This document shows, in pieces, positions 13,858-22,680 of a stretch of DNA of 40,373 bases (position 1 is the first letter of the stretch; each line of letters begins with the position of its first letter). The position numbers were made by a program, and so were the translations under genes. The stretch is from a virus: positions 1 to 40,373 of the IMG/VR virus record IMGVR_UViG_3300036850_000037; one strand, given 5' to 3'. The notes under the pieces were generated by a model. That model did not search any database. It worked only from the letters and a program-made list of their open reading frames with translations, and had not been told where the DNA came from.

Positions 13858-14937
13858 GTGAGCGAGATCGCGCAGAGCACCACCGTCACCGAATCCGCCC
13901 CAGCGACCACGAGTTCAGCCGAAGCGGCCTCCGCGGTCATTGACGCCCTTGAGCAGACCACGACGAGCGACGGTGTTGAAGTCTCCGGCGACACGCCAGC
14001 TCCAGAGGCTACGACAGAAACGCCCGGTGTTGTTGAGCCGCCTGCGACTCCTGAGCCTGCGAAAGAGCTGAGCGAGGAAGAAAAACTCCTCGCCGAGTTC
14101 GGCTTCAAGCAAGCCTTCAAGCCAGACGGTCGAGAGCACTACATCCCCCGCTCCAAGGTCCTCCAGATGATCGGCTCCGGCCTCAAGAGGGGGCTCGAGA
14201 AGTGGACCGGCGAGAAATCGACGCTGGAATCGCGGACAACCGAGCTGCAAGGCCACCTGAACGAGATGTACGCCGACGTGATGGGCGAGCCGAAGGCCCT
14301 GATCGAGAAGTTGGCCGGCGTCAATCCCAAGTTCCGCTCATTGCTCGAGCAGCCGCAGACAACGGCCGCGCAGACACCGGCGCCGGATGCCGAGATGCCG
14401 CAGCCGGACCTCACGCTGTCGGATGGATCGAGTACCTACAGTCTTCAAGGCCTGCAAAAATTGTTGGAATGGAACACGAAGCGGGTCGAATCCAAGATGG
14501 AGGCGCGGCTCAAGCCGTGGGAAGACCGCGATAAGGCGCAGCAGGCTGAACGCGAGCGGGAAGCATTAGCGCAGCACACGCGGGGCCAGATGCAAGAGGC
14601 GCAGGGCTGGCCGGGGTTCGGGCAGATGGCGGCGGATGGCTCATTGTCCGACTTTCAGCAGGCCGTACTAGACCGGCTGAAGCAGGACTCGACGACGGCA
14701 CGGGCGGCCGGCCGGCGTCCGAGCATGACCCTGCGGGAAGCCTACTTAGAGGTGCGGGCAGAACGGCTCTCGACAGATCACAACAAGGTACGGGAATCCG
14801 TGCTGAAGGAACTGAATCAGGCGCCGCGGAGTCCTGTGGTGACGCGACAGGCCACGGATGCGCCGAAGGTGCCGGCTGGCGCGAGCACGGCAGATATTGC
14901 GGCGCGGACGCTGGATCGTTTAGAGCGTGGACGCTGA
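13858..14937 (+). CDS. Scaffolding-like protein
   Basis: A 359-residue protein between terminase and capsid, where scaffolds usually lie. The first 75 residues are low-complexity Ser/Thr/Ala/Glu/Pro. The middle has EKLLAEFGFKQAFKPDGRE and charged helices, and a Gln/Glu/Arg coiled-coil region (about 230-260, RDKAQQAEREREALAQ) follows. These are typical of phage internal scaffold proteins. GTG start with AGGAG upstream. No sequence family is certain. Confidence 0.65.
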   Translation: MSEIAQSTTVTESAPATTSSAEAASAVIDALEQTTTSDGVEVSGDTPAPEATTETPGVVEPPATPEPAKELSEEEKLLAEFGFKQAFKPDGREHYIPRSKVLQMIGSGLKRGLEKWTGEKSTLESRTTELQGHLNEMYADVMGEPKALIEKLAGVNPKFRSLLEQPQTTAAQTPAPDAEMPQPDLTLSDGSSTYSLQGLQKLLEWNTKRVESKMEARLKPWEDRDKAQQAEREREALAQHTRGQMQEAQGWPGFGQMAADGSLSDFQQAVLDRLKQDSTTARAAGRRPSMTLREAYLEVRAERLSTDHNKVRESVLKELNQAPRSPVVTRQATDAPKVPAGASTADIAARTLDRLERGR

Positions 14938-15538
14938 AGGCGATTACGGCCTCGTCTGGCCACCTGACTTCAAGTTCCGCGCGCGCAAGATCGGGGTTGC
15001 GATGGCTGCCGCCCAGATGATCGCGTGGATCTGCCCACAGCGACGCGTGGTCGTGCAGGCTGGTGGATGTGCCGGGCTCTGGCCTCGAGCGCTGGCCGCG
15101 CACTTTGAGGCGGTCTATACCTTCGAGCCGGACGAGCAGAACTTCGACTGCCTGACTCGGAATACTGCTGGCACCCCTAACATCTATAAGCATGACTGTG
15201 CCCTGTCCGACCGGCGCGGGACCACGGGCCTAGCGCGCCCAAAGGCGGGGGCAGGGCTCTGGCACTTGGCCGGGGATGGTGACATTGAGGTCGTCACGCT
15301 GGACTGGTTCCTGATTGACTGTCGGCCTGACGTGCCGGTCGATGCGCTGGCGTTGGACGTCGAGGGCTCAGAACCCGCCGTCCTGCGCGGAGCTGAACGG
15401 ACCATAGCCAGACATCGGCCGCTCCTGTGGTTCGAATACTTGCACAACCAGGAGGCGATTGCGGAGTGGCTGACGGGCCACGGCTACGGGCCGCCACGGC
15501 CTGGGCTTGGCCCTGACTGGTATAGCCTGCCGTTATGA
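14927..15538 (+). CDS. FkbM-family methyltransferase
   Basis: A 203-residue Rossmann methyltransferase. VVVQAGGCAGLWPR is the AdoMet-binding motif I (a GG replaces the usual acidic residue), YTFEPDEQNFDCL is motif II, and VDALALDVEGSEPAVLRGAE is the FkbM signature. It would O-methylate sugars or other hydroxyl substrates. In a phage head module the substrate might be a modified virion glycan or surface component, but that is speculation. GTG 14927 overlaps the scaffold stop. Confidence 0.85.
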   Translation: MDAEGDYGLVWPPDFKFRARKIGVAMAAAQMIAWICPQRRVVVQAGGCAGLWPRALAAHFEAVYTFEPDEQNFDCLTRNTAGTPNIYKHDCALSDRRGTTGLARPKAGAGLWHLAGDGDIEVVTLDWFLIDCRPDVPVDALALDVEGSEPAVLRGAERTIARHRPLLWFEYLHNQEAIAEWLTGHGYGPPRPGLGPDWYSLPL

Positions 15539-15540
15539 TG

Positions 15541-15569
15541 TTGACAAGATCATAAGCAACGCTTATACT
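15541..15569 (+). promoter_or_regulatory. Strong sigma70-type promoter with operator-like palindrome
   Basis: TTGACA at 15541-15546, a 17-base spacer and TATACT at 15564-15569 match consensus closely. ATAAGC-AAC-GCTTAT (15552-15566) is a perfect inverted repeat spanning the spacer and -10 box. It lies just upstream of the capsid module and likely drives it under repression. Confidence 0.85.
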
Positions 15570-15607
15570 CAGATTAGGGAACTCACCTCCCGACTTAAAG
15601 GTGCAGT

Positions 15608-16108
15608 ATGCGAGAGTGCCCCAACTGTGGGCAGCGTCGGCACGACGATTCGTTCTACCCGGACGCCGCGTGGCGATCGGGGGCTTGGTGTAAGACCTGT
15701 ATTAATGAAAAACGGGCGGCCAAGACCCGCAAGGCGGTCGATGATTCAGGTCGGCAGCTTCGCGAGCAGGACGCGATTTGCGCTGTGGTCGATGGCTTCC
15801 AACAGAATGGCGAGCCTTATGTCTATCTCTTGGACGTCGGGCAAACCTACAAAATCGGGTATAGCACCTCGGTTTCCCAGCGTGTGCGGACGTTCAATAC
15901 CGCGCATAGCAAGCCCGTCAAGGTCGTGGCCGTGGCTCCTGGCGGGCGCCGCATCGAGTGTCAGTTACACGAGCGGTTCAAACACTGCCGCATTGCCCGG
16001 GAATGGTATGGCCGGAGCCCCGCTGTGCTAAGGGCTTTCAAGTCGCTTCCCGGTGCTATGGTGTTCTTGTCGGGACACACCGCCCAAGACGCTCCTGCGT
16101 CTGCGTAG
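15608..16108 (+). CDS. GIY-YIG-like (T5orf172/MUG113) nuclease with zinc ribbon
   Basis: A 166-residue protein. The N-terminal CPNCGQRRHDDSFYPDAAW ... CKTC is a zinc ribbon common on phage homing nucleases. The C-terminal domain PYVYLLDVGQTYKIGYSTSV, then ECQLHERFKHCRIAREWYG, is the GIY-YIG-like T5orf172/MUG113 fold. ATG at 15608 with AAAGGTG upstream. It sits between the promoter and the capsid gene, probably a mobile insertion. Confidence 0.8.
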   Translation: MRECPNCGQRRHDDSFYPDAAWRSGAWCKTCINEKRAAKTRKAVDDSGRQLREQDAICAVVDGFQQNGEPYVYLLDVGQTYKIGYSTSVSQRVRTFNTAHSKPVKVVAVAPGGRRIECQLHERFKHCRIAREWYGRSPAVLRAFKSLPGAMVFLSGHTAQDAPASA

Positions 16109-16118
16109 CACAATCTTA

Positions 16119-16167
16119 GGGGCCTGCACCCCTCATCAGCAGATTGGCATAACCCTCCGGGGCCTAA
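16119..16167 (+). promoter_or_regulatory. Hairpins in the capsid gene leader
   Basis: AGGGG-CCTGCA-CCCCT (around 16119-16134) and a CCTCCG/CGGGGG stem with one GU pair (around 16151-16173) lie before the capsid ribosome site. No poly-T follows, so they may stabilise the mRNA rather than terminate it. Confidence 0.4.
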
Positions 16168-16205
16168 CTACGGGGGACCAATGACTTTCTTTCTGAGAGG
16201 GCTCA

Positions 16206-17153
16206 ATGGCCATCCCATTTGAACAGCTCGTGGCGGCGACGTACGACGACGTCGTCAACGAGAAGAACAAGGCTGCGGACCAGTGGTCCGACAGTTCCTT
16301 CCTGAAGACGCTGGAGCGTCTGGGCGGGGTCAAGAAGATCCCTGGCGGTGCCACGCTCCAGCTCACGCTCGATTACAAAGCGAACCCGGCAGCGGACTTC
16401 CTACTGACGGACGTTACCAGCACCTCGACCTCAAAGACAGAAATCCTGACGGCCGCGAGTTACGACCTCGTGCCGCTGGTGGTGCCGGTCAATTGGTCGT
16501 TCTTCGACGAGGCCGTCAACAGCGAGCGCAACCAGAAGGTGGATCTCGTCTCGTCCATCGTCGATAACGCGCTAGCCAGTCACGATCAGTCGCTTGAAGA
16601 CGCGATGTTTGCCGCAACGGGCGGGACGGACGGCTTCAATACCATGATCGACATCTACTCGGAGAACGGCGAGGGCACGGTCGGAACCATCGTGTCTGGC
16701 ACGGAAACCTGGTGGAAGTCGCAGTTCAAGGACTGGGGCACCGACACCGGCGCCACGCTCCTGGCGGACTACACCACGCTCTACAACTCCTGCGCGAAGG
16801 GCTCGGGTGGGCGCAAGCCGAACATCATCGTTGGCGGAGCGGCAATGCACGCCAACTATGAGGCGGCCCTGACGGCGAATCAGCGGTTTGTGAGTTCGGA
16901 CAAGGCCTCGGGCGGGTTCACGGACCTCGCGTTCAAGACCATTCCGTACATCTTCAGCTCGGAGGTTGCGGCCAACGAGAACGCGTTCATGTTCAACACG
17001 AACGATACCAAGCTGTTCGTGGTGATGAGTGCATGGCGGAAGCGTCGCAAGGTCCAGGATCACGTCAACGCCGCAATGTCGAACTTGAAGATTTTCTCGG
17101 TCTGCCAGATTGCCACGCGAAATCGGTCGCGTGGTGGCGTGATCTTCAGCTAA
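16206..17153 (+). CDS. Major capsid protein
   Basis: A 315-residue protein in the expected place, with GAGAGGG upstream. Its sequence has the character of HK97-fold capsid proteins: an N-terminal helical arm (EQLVAATYDDVVNEKNKA), a beta-rich region (PGGATLQLTLDYK), a helix near LVSSIVDNALASHDQSLEDA (spine-like), and a C-terminal RNRSRGGVIF strand. PNIIVGGAAMHANYE matches the pattern seen in many P22/Mu-like capsids. Fold assignment is inference, the MCP role is confident from context. Confidence 0.85.
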   Translation: MAIPFEQLVAATYDDVVNEKNKAADQWSDSSFLKTLERLGGVKKIPGGATLQLTLDYKANPAADFLLTDVTSTSTSKTEILTAASYDLVPLVVPVNWSFFDEAVNSERNQKVDLVSSIVDNALASHDQSLEDAMFAATGGTDGFNTMIDIYSENGEGTVGTIVSGTETWWKSQFKDWGTDTGATLLADYTTLYNSCAKGSGGRKPNIIVGGAAMHANYEAALTANQRFVSSDKASGGFTDLAFKTIPYIFSSEVAANENAFMFNTNDTKLFVVMSAWRKRRKVQDHVNAAMSNLKIFSVCQIATRNRSRGGVIFS

Positions 17154-17169
17154 GGGAGGCGAGAGTCAC

Positions 17170-17652
17170 ATGGCCTATAGCGTTGATTCGTCTCCCGCGG
17201 TTGGCGAAACCGGGGAAGTGCACACCGAGCAGAAGAACGAGCTCGGAGCGGTTCGGCTGTTCTCGGACCGGAACCATTACATCTACCTCAAGGGCGTCAC
17301 ATCGTGCGTGGACGGCTCGATGGTGGTCTTTCAGCCGGGCGTCTGGACGGCCGTGCTGCTCGCGACTGGCCTGAAAGGGAGTCTCGCCATCGCTACAGCG
17401 GCGGTCGATGCGGCCACCGAGTTCGGCTGGTTCGCGTACATCGGGCAGGACGTGGGGATCGCGCGGTCGGCGATCGCGTCGAACACCACGCTGTTCGCCG
17501 GTGGCGTGGCGGGTTCTCCTGACGATGTTGCGGTGAAGGGCGATCAGCTCATCAACTGCATATCCCGTAATGCGGCGGCTGGTGGCGGGGACTCGGTCAT
17601 CATCCAACTGGATCGGGCCTTCATCGGCTTGTCCAACGAGTCCACTGGCTGA
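17170..17652 (+). CDS. Capsid decoration-like protein
   Basis: A 160-residue beta-rich protein, Gly/Ala/Val-rich, directly after the capsid gene with a good GGGAGGCGAG site. Segments YIYLKGVTSCVDGSMVVFQP and TEFGWFAYIGQDVGIARS resemble head-decoration and head-fiber proteins. It probably coats or stabilises the capsid. No firm family. Confidence 0.6.
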   Translation: MAYSVDSSPAVGETGEVHTEQKNELGAVRLFSDRNHYIYLKGVTSCVDGSMVVFQPGVWTAVLLATGLKGSLAIATAAVDAATEFGWFAYIGQDVGIARSAIASNTTLFAGGVAGSPDDVAVKGDQLINCISRNAAAGGGDSVIIQLDRAFIGLSNESTG

Positions 17653-18155
17653 TGAAGTCGTGCAAGACGTGCGGGGGCGTAAAGCCGCTAGAGGCTTTCG
17701 CTCCCCACTCCAGATACAAAGACCGCGTCTATCGCAAGAACGTGTGTCGGCAATGCGATGCGGCACGCAGGCTGCGGCAGTTCAACGGAAGCAAGCACGA
17801 GCCAGGCGTGATGGAGCGGAAGCGGCGTTATCAACGCAAGTGCTACGAGAAGACGCTGTCCGCTGGTAGCGATGGGCGAGCGTGGCGGCACCTTCGGTTG
17901 GTGTTAAAGCGACGCGGTTTGACGTTGGATCAATTTCATTCGCTCTTTGAGAACCAAGACTTCTCGTGTGCAATTTGCGGCGATGAGTTGGTGCTCGGCG
18001 GTAAGCGTGGCGCGTGCGTGGACCATTGCCACGCGACGGGCAGGGTCAGAGGCATTCTGTGCGCCAAGTGCAATCTTGGCGTTGGGCACTTCAGGGACGA
18101 TTCTGCACGCATGATCGCTGCGGCCGGATACATCGAGAAATGGAAGGCTGCGTGA
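17652..18155 (+). CDS. Endonuclease VII-like HNH/zinc nuclease
   Basis: A 167-residue protein. An N-terminal CKTCGGVKPLEAF ... CRQCD zinc ribbon and a central basic helix precede the Endo VII core: CAICGDELV, DHCHATGRVRGILCAKCN, then GVGHFRDD. Endo VII resolves branched DNA in T4, but many copies on phages are homing nucleases. It lies inside the head operon like an inserted gene. ATG at 17652 overlaps the previous stop. Confidence 0.85.
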   Translation: MKSCKTCGGVKPLEAFAPHSRYKDRVYRKNVCRQCDAARRLRQFNGSKHEPGVMERKRRYQRKCYEKTLSAGSDGRAWRHLRLVLKRRGLTLDQFHSLFENQDFSCAICGDELVLGGKRGACVDHCHATGRVRGILCAKCNLGVGHFRDDSARMIAAAGYIEKWKAA

Positions 18156-18826
18156 AGAAGGCCGTCATCATAGGTGGTTTTAGGCACACAGTCGAAAGTC
18201 CGCGATATCACTACCCGCACGCAGAACTGTGGCTGCAATCCACCAGCGCACGTGCGTGGGATTGGATTCTCTACGACTGGTCACGGTGGTTCGACATCCA
18301 CACGATCGAGCCCAATTCGTTCTACCCAGGCATTCGGATCATGCGGCCTGATGTGCTGGCGTGGTACTACAAGCAGGGAAGCGAACGTCCGATCTATTTC
18401 ACAAAGCAGTACCTGGACATCTTGGCGAGCCGTGCCTACCCGATCGAGAAGATCACCGAGACGTTTGGCGCGGGCTATTTCGGGTGCCAGCTCGATTACA
18501 TGGGCGCGATGGCTCTTGATGAAGGGTTCGATCTGTGGATTCTCTACGGAGTTGGTCAGCCCTATGTGAAAGACCGCACGGGGGCGCGGGCGCAACACTG
18601 GTTCAAGCACCACGGCACGTTTCTATATTGGCTCCGTCTCGCAAAAGCGCGCGGGGTTGAGATTGTGTTGGACACGCCAGAATCCAACATGTTCACGCCG
18701 GAGATGATCGCGGACGAGGAGCAGTATCCGACGCCGCCTCCGCTCGCCTACCGGTATGGATATGACATGGGTGTTGAACGCGAGCAGATCAGAGAGGCCC
18801 AGACGGCGGAGTACGTGTTTGATTAG
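18152..18826 (+). CDS. Rossmann-fold phage protein (DUF115-like)
   Basis: A 224-residue protein. KAVIIGGFRH begins a Rossmann-like strand; FGAGYFGCQLDYMGAMALDE followed by GFDLWILYGVGQP and LAKARGVEIVLDTPESN matches a family of phage proteins with a 'FxATYxxSxxAYMxAxAIE' motif whose activity is unclear (related to motility-accessory/DUF115-type glycosyl enzymes). GTG 18152 overlaps the previous stop. With the FkbM enzyme nearby, a surface-modification role is possible but unproven. Confidence 0.65.
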   Translation: MKKAVIIGGFRHTVESPRYHYPHAELWLQSTSARAWDWILYDWSRWFDIHTIEPNSFYPGIRIMRPDVLAWYYKQGSERPIYFTKQYLDILASRAYPIEKITETFGAGYFGCQLDYMGAMALDEGFDLWILYGVGQPYVKDRTGARAQHWFKHHGTFLYWLRLAKARGVEIVLDTPESNMFTPEMIADEEQYPTPPPLAYRYGYDMGVEREQIREAQTAEYVFD

Positions 18827-18833
18827 GAGCGAT

Positions 18834-19235
18834 ATGGCACGACAGACAGAGCAGGACACGAACGATCGCATTGCCGCCGTGCTGGAACAGCTCGCGGCCA
18901 ATGCTCCTGTGCAGGAAATCGGCTACGGCCATCCGAAGTATCAGGAGCGGTTGCGTGAGGAAGGCTTCTTCGATGAGTTCGCGGCGCCGGTCTACCAGAA
19001 CGGTAAGGAAGCACAGGCCAGAGGCCTGAAGCCGGAAACGATCGAGCGGGCGCCGAAACTACGTGCTGGCAAGTATCTCGGCGGCAAGGTGGAAGTGGCG
19101 CGGGACAACCGCGATCGCGTGCACCTGATCTATAAGATCTCGAAAGTGGAAGACCGGATGCGGTTTCAGTCTGTCGTCAAGAGCTTTGACGACATGATCG
19201 ACCAGATCTGGAACGAAATGCACGCGGCGGCGTAA
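18834..19235 (+). CDS. Hypothetical head-module protein, 133 aa
   Basis: ATG at 18834 with TAGGAGC upstream. Helical N-terminus (DTNDRIAAVLEQLAANAP), then GHPKYQERLREEGFFDEF and a C-terminal beta/helix region. Last gene before a strong terminator, so it ends the first part of the structural operon. No recognised family; likely a head-completion or accessory protein. Confidence 0.62.
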   Translation: MARQTEQDTNDRIAAVLEQLAANAPVQEIGYGHPKYQERLREEGFFDEFAAPVYQNGKEAQARGLKPETIERAPKLRAGKYLGGKVEVARDNRDRVHLIYKISKVEDRMRFQSVVKSFDDMIDQIWNEMHAAA

Positions 19236-19269
19236 CGCACACGACAATCTGACCCACCCTGGGGTGATG

Positions 19270-19308
19270 GGGCTGCGCTCGGCCGGGATGCCGGGGCAGC
19301 CCTTTTTT
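19270..19308 (+). terminator. Rho-independent terminator
   Basis: GGGCTGC (19270-19276) pairs with GCAGCCC (19296-19302), with a GGC/GCC inner pairing, followed by TTTTTT at 19303-19308. It divides the capsid transcript from the portal/tail genes. Confidence 0.9.
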
Positions 19309-19333
19309 ATTGGGACTGAGAGGGCCGAAGGCC

Positions 19334-19735
19334 GTGAACAAACGAGTACGGATAGTCGCGGGGCTGTTAATCGCGTTCGTCCTACTGGCCGACACCGGAT
19401 ACGCGCAGCGCAATCTTGGCCTGCGGACGACACTGCAAAGCGCGGCCACGACGGGCAACGGGACGGCTGTTGACGTCTCGAAGGCGACTGCGGGCGTCAC
19501 GATCTACTGCGAAGGCACAGGGACGATCACGAGCGGGGTCATCACGATTGAGGAATCGCGGGACACGGCCACTGCGGGCGCATGGTCATCGCTGACCACG
19601 ATTACAGGCACGAATATCACGGCCGGAGCCGTTGAGGCGGTACATCTCACAGGCGTCTATATCGCAGTCCGCGCACGGATCTCTACCACCATCGGCGGGG
19701 GCGGGTCTGTGACGTGCGAACTGCTGGCGAACTGA
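19334..19735 (+). CDS. Exported virion-module protein, 133 aa
   Basis: Start GTG 19334 gives a clear signal peptide: NKRVRIVAGLLIAFVLLADT then GYA|Q. The mature part is beta-rich, Thr/Gly/Ala-dominated (TTGNGTAVDVSKATAGVTIY) and resembles a small jelly-roll or fiber-like fold, such as host-attached phage tail decorations. A Sec signal on a gene set among virion genes is unusual; it may be an exported protein that interacts with the cell surface. It immediately precedes a second exported protein. Confidence 0.6.
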   Translation: MNKRVRIVAGLLIAFVLLADTGYAQRNLGLRTTLQSAATTGNGTAVDVSKATAGVTIYCEGTGTITSGVITIEESRDTATAGAWSSLTTITGTNITAGAVEAVHLTGVYIAVRARISTTIGGGGSVTCELLAN

Positions 19736-19736
19736 C

Positions 19737-20378
19737 ATGCGCGCGAAGCACCTGCTCTTCGCTCTCGCGCTCGTGGTTGGCGCTGCGTTCCTGGTGGACG
19801 CGCAGACGAGCCAGTTTATCGGTGGCGCGGTCGGTCGCGGGCTCTTCGCGGATGGCTCGGCGAGCGCGCCGAGTGTGTCGTTCGCAAGCGATACAAATAC
19901 GGGCCGCTTTCGTAACGGAGACGGCGATCAGATCGACGTGGCCAGCGGTGCTTCGATCTGGCGAGTCTACAGCTCAGGAGTTATTGTCGCCCAGAATAAA
20001 TATCTAGGCTTCGGCTCGTCCGGCTCTGGAGTCGAAGACACGATCCTGCAGCGTGGCGGCGCGGGCCTCCTGAATCTCTCTGACGCAGATGGCACACCCG
20101 ATCTGAATCTCAATGTCGGTGGCTCGCCCGCGCTTTCGACTTGCGGCGATGGGGCGCTTGCGACCGGCTCCAGTAACACGTCGGGTCGCGTAACCGGCAC
20201 GACCCAGACCGCCTGCACCCTTACGTTCTCAGCCAGTTTCGGGGGCAATTCTGCAGATTGCGTGATGGCGAATCTTATCGCGAATCGCGGGTTCGTGTCT
20301 GCGGCCTCCGCGACGGCGTTTACCGTGTCCTCGCTCACGGCTGGTGACGACTTCATGTACTGGTGCGCGGGCCGCTAG
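19737..20378 (+). CDS. Exported fiber-like protein, 213 aa
   Basis: ATG 19737 one base after the previous stop. Signal peptide MRAKHLLFALALVVGAAFLV ends in DA|Q. The mature protein has tail-fiber-like beta repeats: SAPSVSFASDTNTGRFRNGD, SIWRVYSSGVIVAQNKYLGF, and NLSDADGTPDLNLNVGG, as seen in phage side-fiber and host-range proteins. A fiber-like protein with a Sec signal suggests export to the cell surface or periplasm. Function unproven. The stop overlaps the portal GTG. Confidence 0.6.
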   Translation: MRAKHLLFALALVVGAAFLVDAQTSQFIGGAVGRGLFADGSASAPSVSFASDTNTGRFRNGDGDQIDVASGASIWRVYSSGVIVAQNKYLGFGSSGSGVEDTILQRGGAGLLNLSDADGTPDLNLNVGGSPALSTCGDGALATGSSNTSGRVTGTTQTACTLTFSASFGGNSADCVMANLIANRGFVSAASATAFTVSSLTAGDDFMYWCAGR

Positions 20379-22309
20379 TGGCTGAATCGAACGAGAGCGA
20401 CAAGGATATACCGACTTCCACTGGGGACGTCTGGGCGCCGTGGCGTGCGCGCGTCAGTGCGTCGCGCAAGCGTCGCGAAGAGCGCGTATCCGAGTGGCAA
20501 GAGAACGTCGATCTCCGCAAGGGCGCCATTGGCCGCACGCGGGATGCCTACGACCGCATCTCGGTCAAGTCTGATAGCCGCATCAGCACCAATCAGGACT
20601 GGCCGCTCACCAAAGCCAAGATCGCGCAACTCTACTCGCAGACGCCGGAAGTTCGCCTCTCGCCGCGGAATGAGCGGTTCAAGGGCGCCGTCGCGCCGTT
20701 CGGCCGTGAACTGAACGACACGGTCGCGACGACAAGCGTCGGCAGCACGATGGAAGAGTGTCTCGCTGACGTGGTGAATGCCTCCGGCGTTGCCGCTGTC
20801 CTAGGTGGCTGCGAGAAGCGCACAGAACCGCGGATCGATCCGGTCACTGGGATTGAAGCGCAGTTCCCGGTGGATATTCGGTATCTGGCACAGCGCATCA
20901 GCCCCGCCGACCTGCTCGTGCCGGACGACTTCACGGGCAGTAACTACGATCACGCTCGGTGGCTTGGCGAAGACGGGCGGATGACGTGGGCGCAGTCTGT
21001 CAAGAACCTCGGCCTGACCGAGGACGTGAAAGAGAAGGTGCTCGGGACCGACAAGCGGGCCGGCGGGACTACGCACAGCCTCAACACCGATACGACGAAG
21101 TTTCGCGATACCGAAGTTGTCAGCTACACACAGATTTTCTACTGGCGGCACTTCTATCACGAAGACGAGACGAACTTCCGCGCACTGCAACGGCTGGTGT
21201 TCGTGGACGGGCTCGAGGAGCCGGTCGTCAACGAGCCCTATCAGGCGCAAGTGCGGCTACAGGACGGCCGCATTGCCGGCGTCACGAAGAACCCGATCCA
21301 GGTTTTGACGCTGACCTACATCAGCGACGAGAACCTGCCGCCGTCAGATTCGTCAATCGGTCGAGGCGCGGTCGATGAGCTGGAGCAGTCCCGCACTGAC
21401 ATGATGCTCCAGCGGAAGCATTCGATTCCGATCCGCTGGGCCGACAGCAACCGAGTCAGTCAAGGTACGCGCTCGCTGCTCGAGAAGGGCACATATCAGG
21501 GTTTCATCATGACCAACGGCCCCGGCGATCGGGCTGTTGGGGAAGTCTCACGCGCGTCGTTCCCGCCAGAGAAGTTCGAGATCGACAGGATCATCAAAAG
21601 CGAACTCACCGAACTGTGGCAGGTCGGCACGAATCAGGCCGGCGCGTTTTCGAGCGGCGAGCGGTCTGCGCGGGAAGCCGGGATCATCGAGCGTAATTTC
21701 CAGCGTCGTGTTGGGCAGGAGCAGGACAAGGTCTCGAAGTTCTTCCTTGGGATCGTGGAAGTCCTCGCTGGTCATCTGGCGCTGTACGGGACGTTTGATC
21801 TGCCCGACGAAATCGGGCCGATGCGGCAGGAACTGGCGAATGGCTTTACCTACAGCGTACGCGTCGATTCGACCGTTCGCTTGGATGCCGATGAGCAGAT
21901 TGAACGACTGACGAAGGGCCTCAATCTCACCGGACAGAGCGGCTACGTCAATCTCAAGTATGTCAACGAGCGGATCTGGGAACTGCTCGGCGAAGACCCT
22001 GCCAAAGTCATCGTCGATCCGCAGCCCAAACCGCCGGAACCCGTGAAGATCAGCGTCAGCGATGCGATGAACTTCCATGACCCTATCGTTCTGGCGACCA
22101 TGATGCGGACGCAGCAGGCCCCGACGCCGCAAGACCTCTCCGCTGCGATTGCGTTGCTCCAGTCGGCCGGCGCGATGGCTCCGCCGCCAGTGGCACCGGA
22201 CGAGGGAGACGGTCAGCAGCCGCGCGAAGTGCAGAAGCCGGACATCGCGAACGCGGACTGGTCGGCGGCGCCGAGGATCGACAAGCGCGACGAGGATGGT
22301 GGTGCGTGA
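20378..22309 (+). CDS. Portal protein (P22-like)
   Basis: A 643-residue portal, similar in length to podoviral portals. The N-terminus SGRTRDAYDRISVKSDSRIS-type segment and LTKAKIAQLYSQTPEVRLSP are typical of the P22/portal-like family; DPAKVIVDPQPKPPEP and a Gln/Pro-rich C-terminus follow. It forms the dodecameric DNA entry ring, binds terminase and later the tail adaptors. GTG 20378 overlaps the previous stop (CTAGTGG); an earlier GTG at 20363 is possible. Confidence 0.85.
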   Translation: MAESNESDKDIPTSTGDVWAPWRARVSASRKRREERVSEWQENVDLRKGAIGRTRDAYDRISVKSDSRISTNQDWPLTKAKIAQLYSQTPEVRLSPRNERFKGAVAPFGRELNDTVATTSVGSTMEECLADVVNASGVAAVLGGCEKRTEPRIDPVTGIEAQFPVDIRYLAQRISPADLLVPDDFTGSNYDHARWLGEDGRMTWAQSVKNLGLTEDVKEKVLGTDKRAGGTTHSLNTDTTKFRDTEVVSYTQIFYWRHFYHEDETNFRALQRLVFVDGLEEPVVNEPYQAQVRLQDGRIAGVTKNPIQVLTLTYISDENLPPSDSSIGRGAVDELEQSRTDMMLQRKHSIPIRWADSNRVSQGTRSLLEKGTYQGFIMTNGPGDRAVGEVSRASFPPEKFEIDRIIKSELTELWQVGTNQAGAFSSGERSAREAGIIERNFQRRVGQEQDKVSKFFLGIVEVLAGHLALYGTFDLPDEIGPMRQELANGFTYSVRVDSTVRLDADEQIERLTKGLNLTGQSGYVNLKYVNERIWELLGEDPAKVIVDPQPKPPEPVKISVSDAMNFHDPIVLATMMRTQQAPTPQDLSAAIALLQSAGAMAPPPVAPDEGDGQQPREVQKPDIANADWSAAPRIDKRDEDGGA

Positions 22310-22680
22310 TCTGTGAACGCTGTTTCAAGGCCCTAGCCGAAGGCGAGCACGGGCTGTTTCTCTGCCCGCTGGAGCCGAGGCCGTACGGCTTGGCTGTTCG
22401 GCCGGACACGATCGTCGGCGGGCTCGTCATCGAACACGGTTTGTGTAACGAGGACGGAAGCCCGCGCACGTATTACTCGCACTCAGAGATCGCGCTGGAG
22501 TGTCAGAAGCGCGGGCTGATGCGCTGGACGGACATACACGCCGAGGACAAGACGAAAGACGCGCTGGTTCGTGCCGACTGGTACCAGAGCTCGGAAGCGA
22601 AGCTCGCGAAGGCCAGGCGCGATGAGGCGCGGAAAGAGAAGCGGTTGGCGCGCGATCGCGCAGCAGCGCAGACGCGATGA
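22306..22680 (+). CDS. Small zinc-ribbon head protein, 124 aa
   Basis: GTG 22306 overlaps the portal stop. CERCFKALAEGEHGLFLCPL forms an N-terminal zinc motif; GSPRTYYSHSEIALECQKRG resembles a 'RYYTSKSEY' motif of small portal-adjacent proteins in podoviruses. The C-terminus is strongly basic. Probably a head-completion accessory. The stop overlaps the next ATG. Confidence 0.6.
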   Translation: MICERCFKALAEGEHGLFLCPLEPRPYGLAVRPDTIVGGLVIEHGLCNEDGSPRTYYSHSEIALECQKRGLMRWTDIHAEDKTKDALVRADWYQSSEAKLAKARRDEARKEKRLARDRAAAQTR

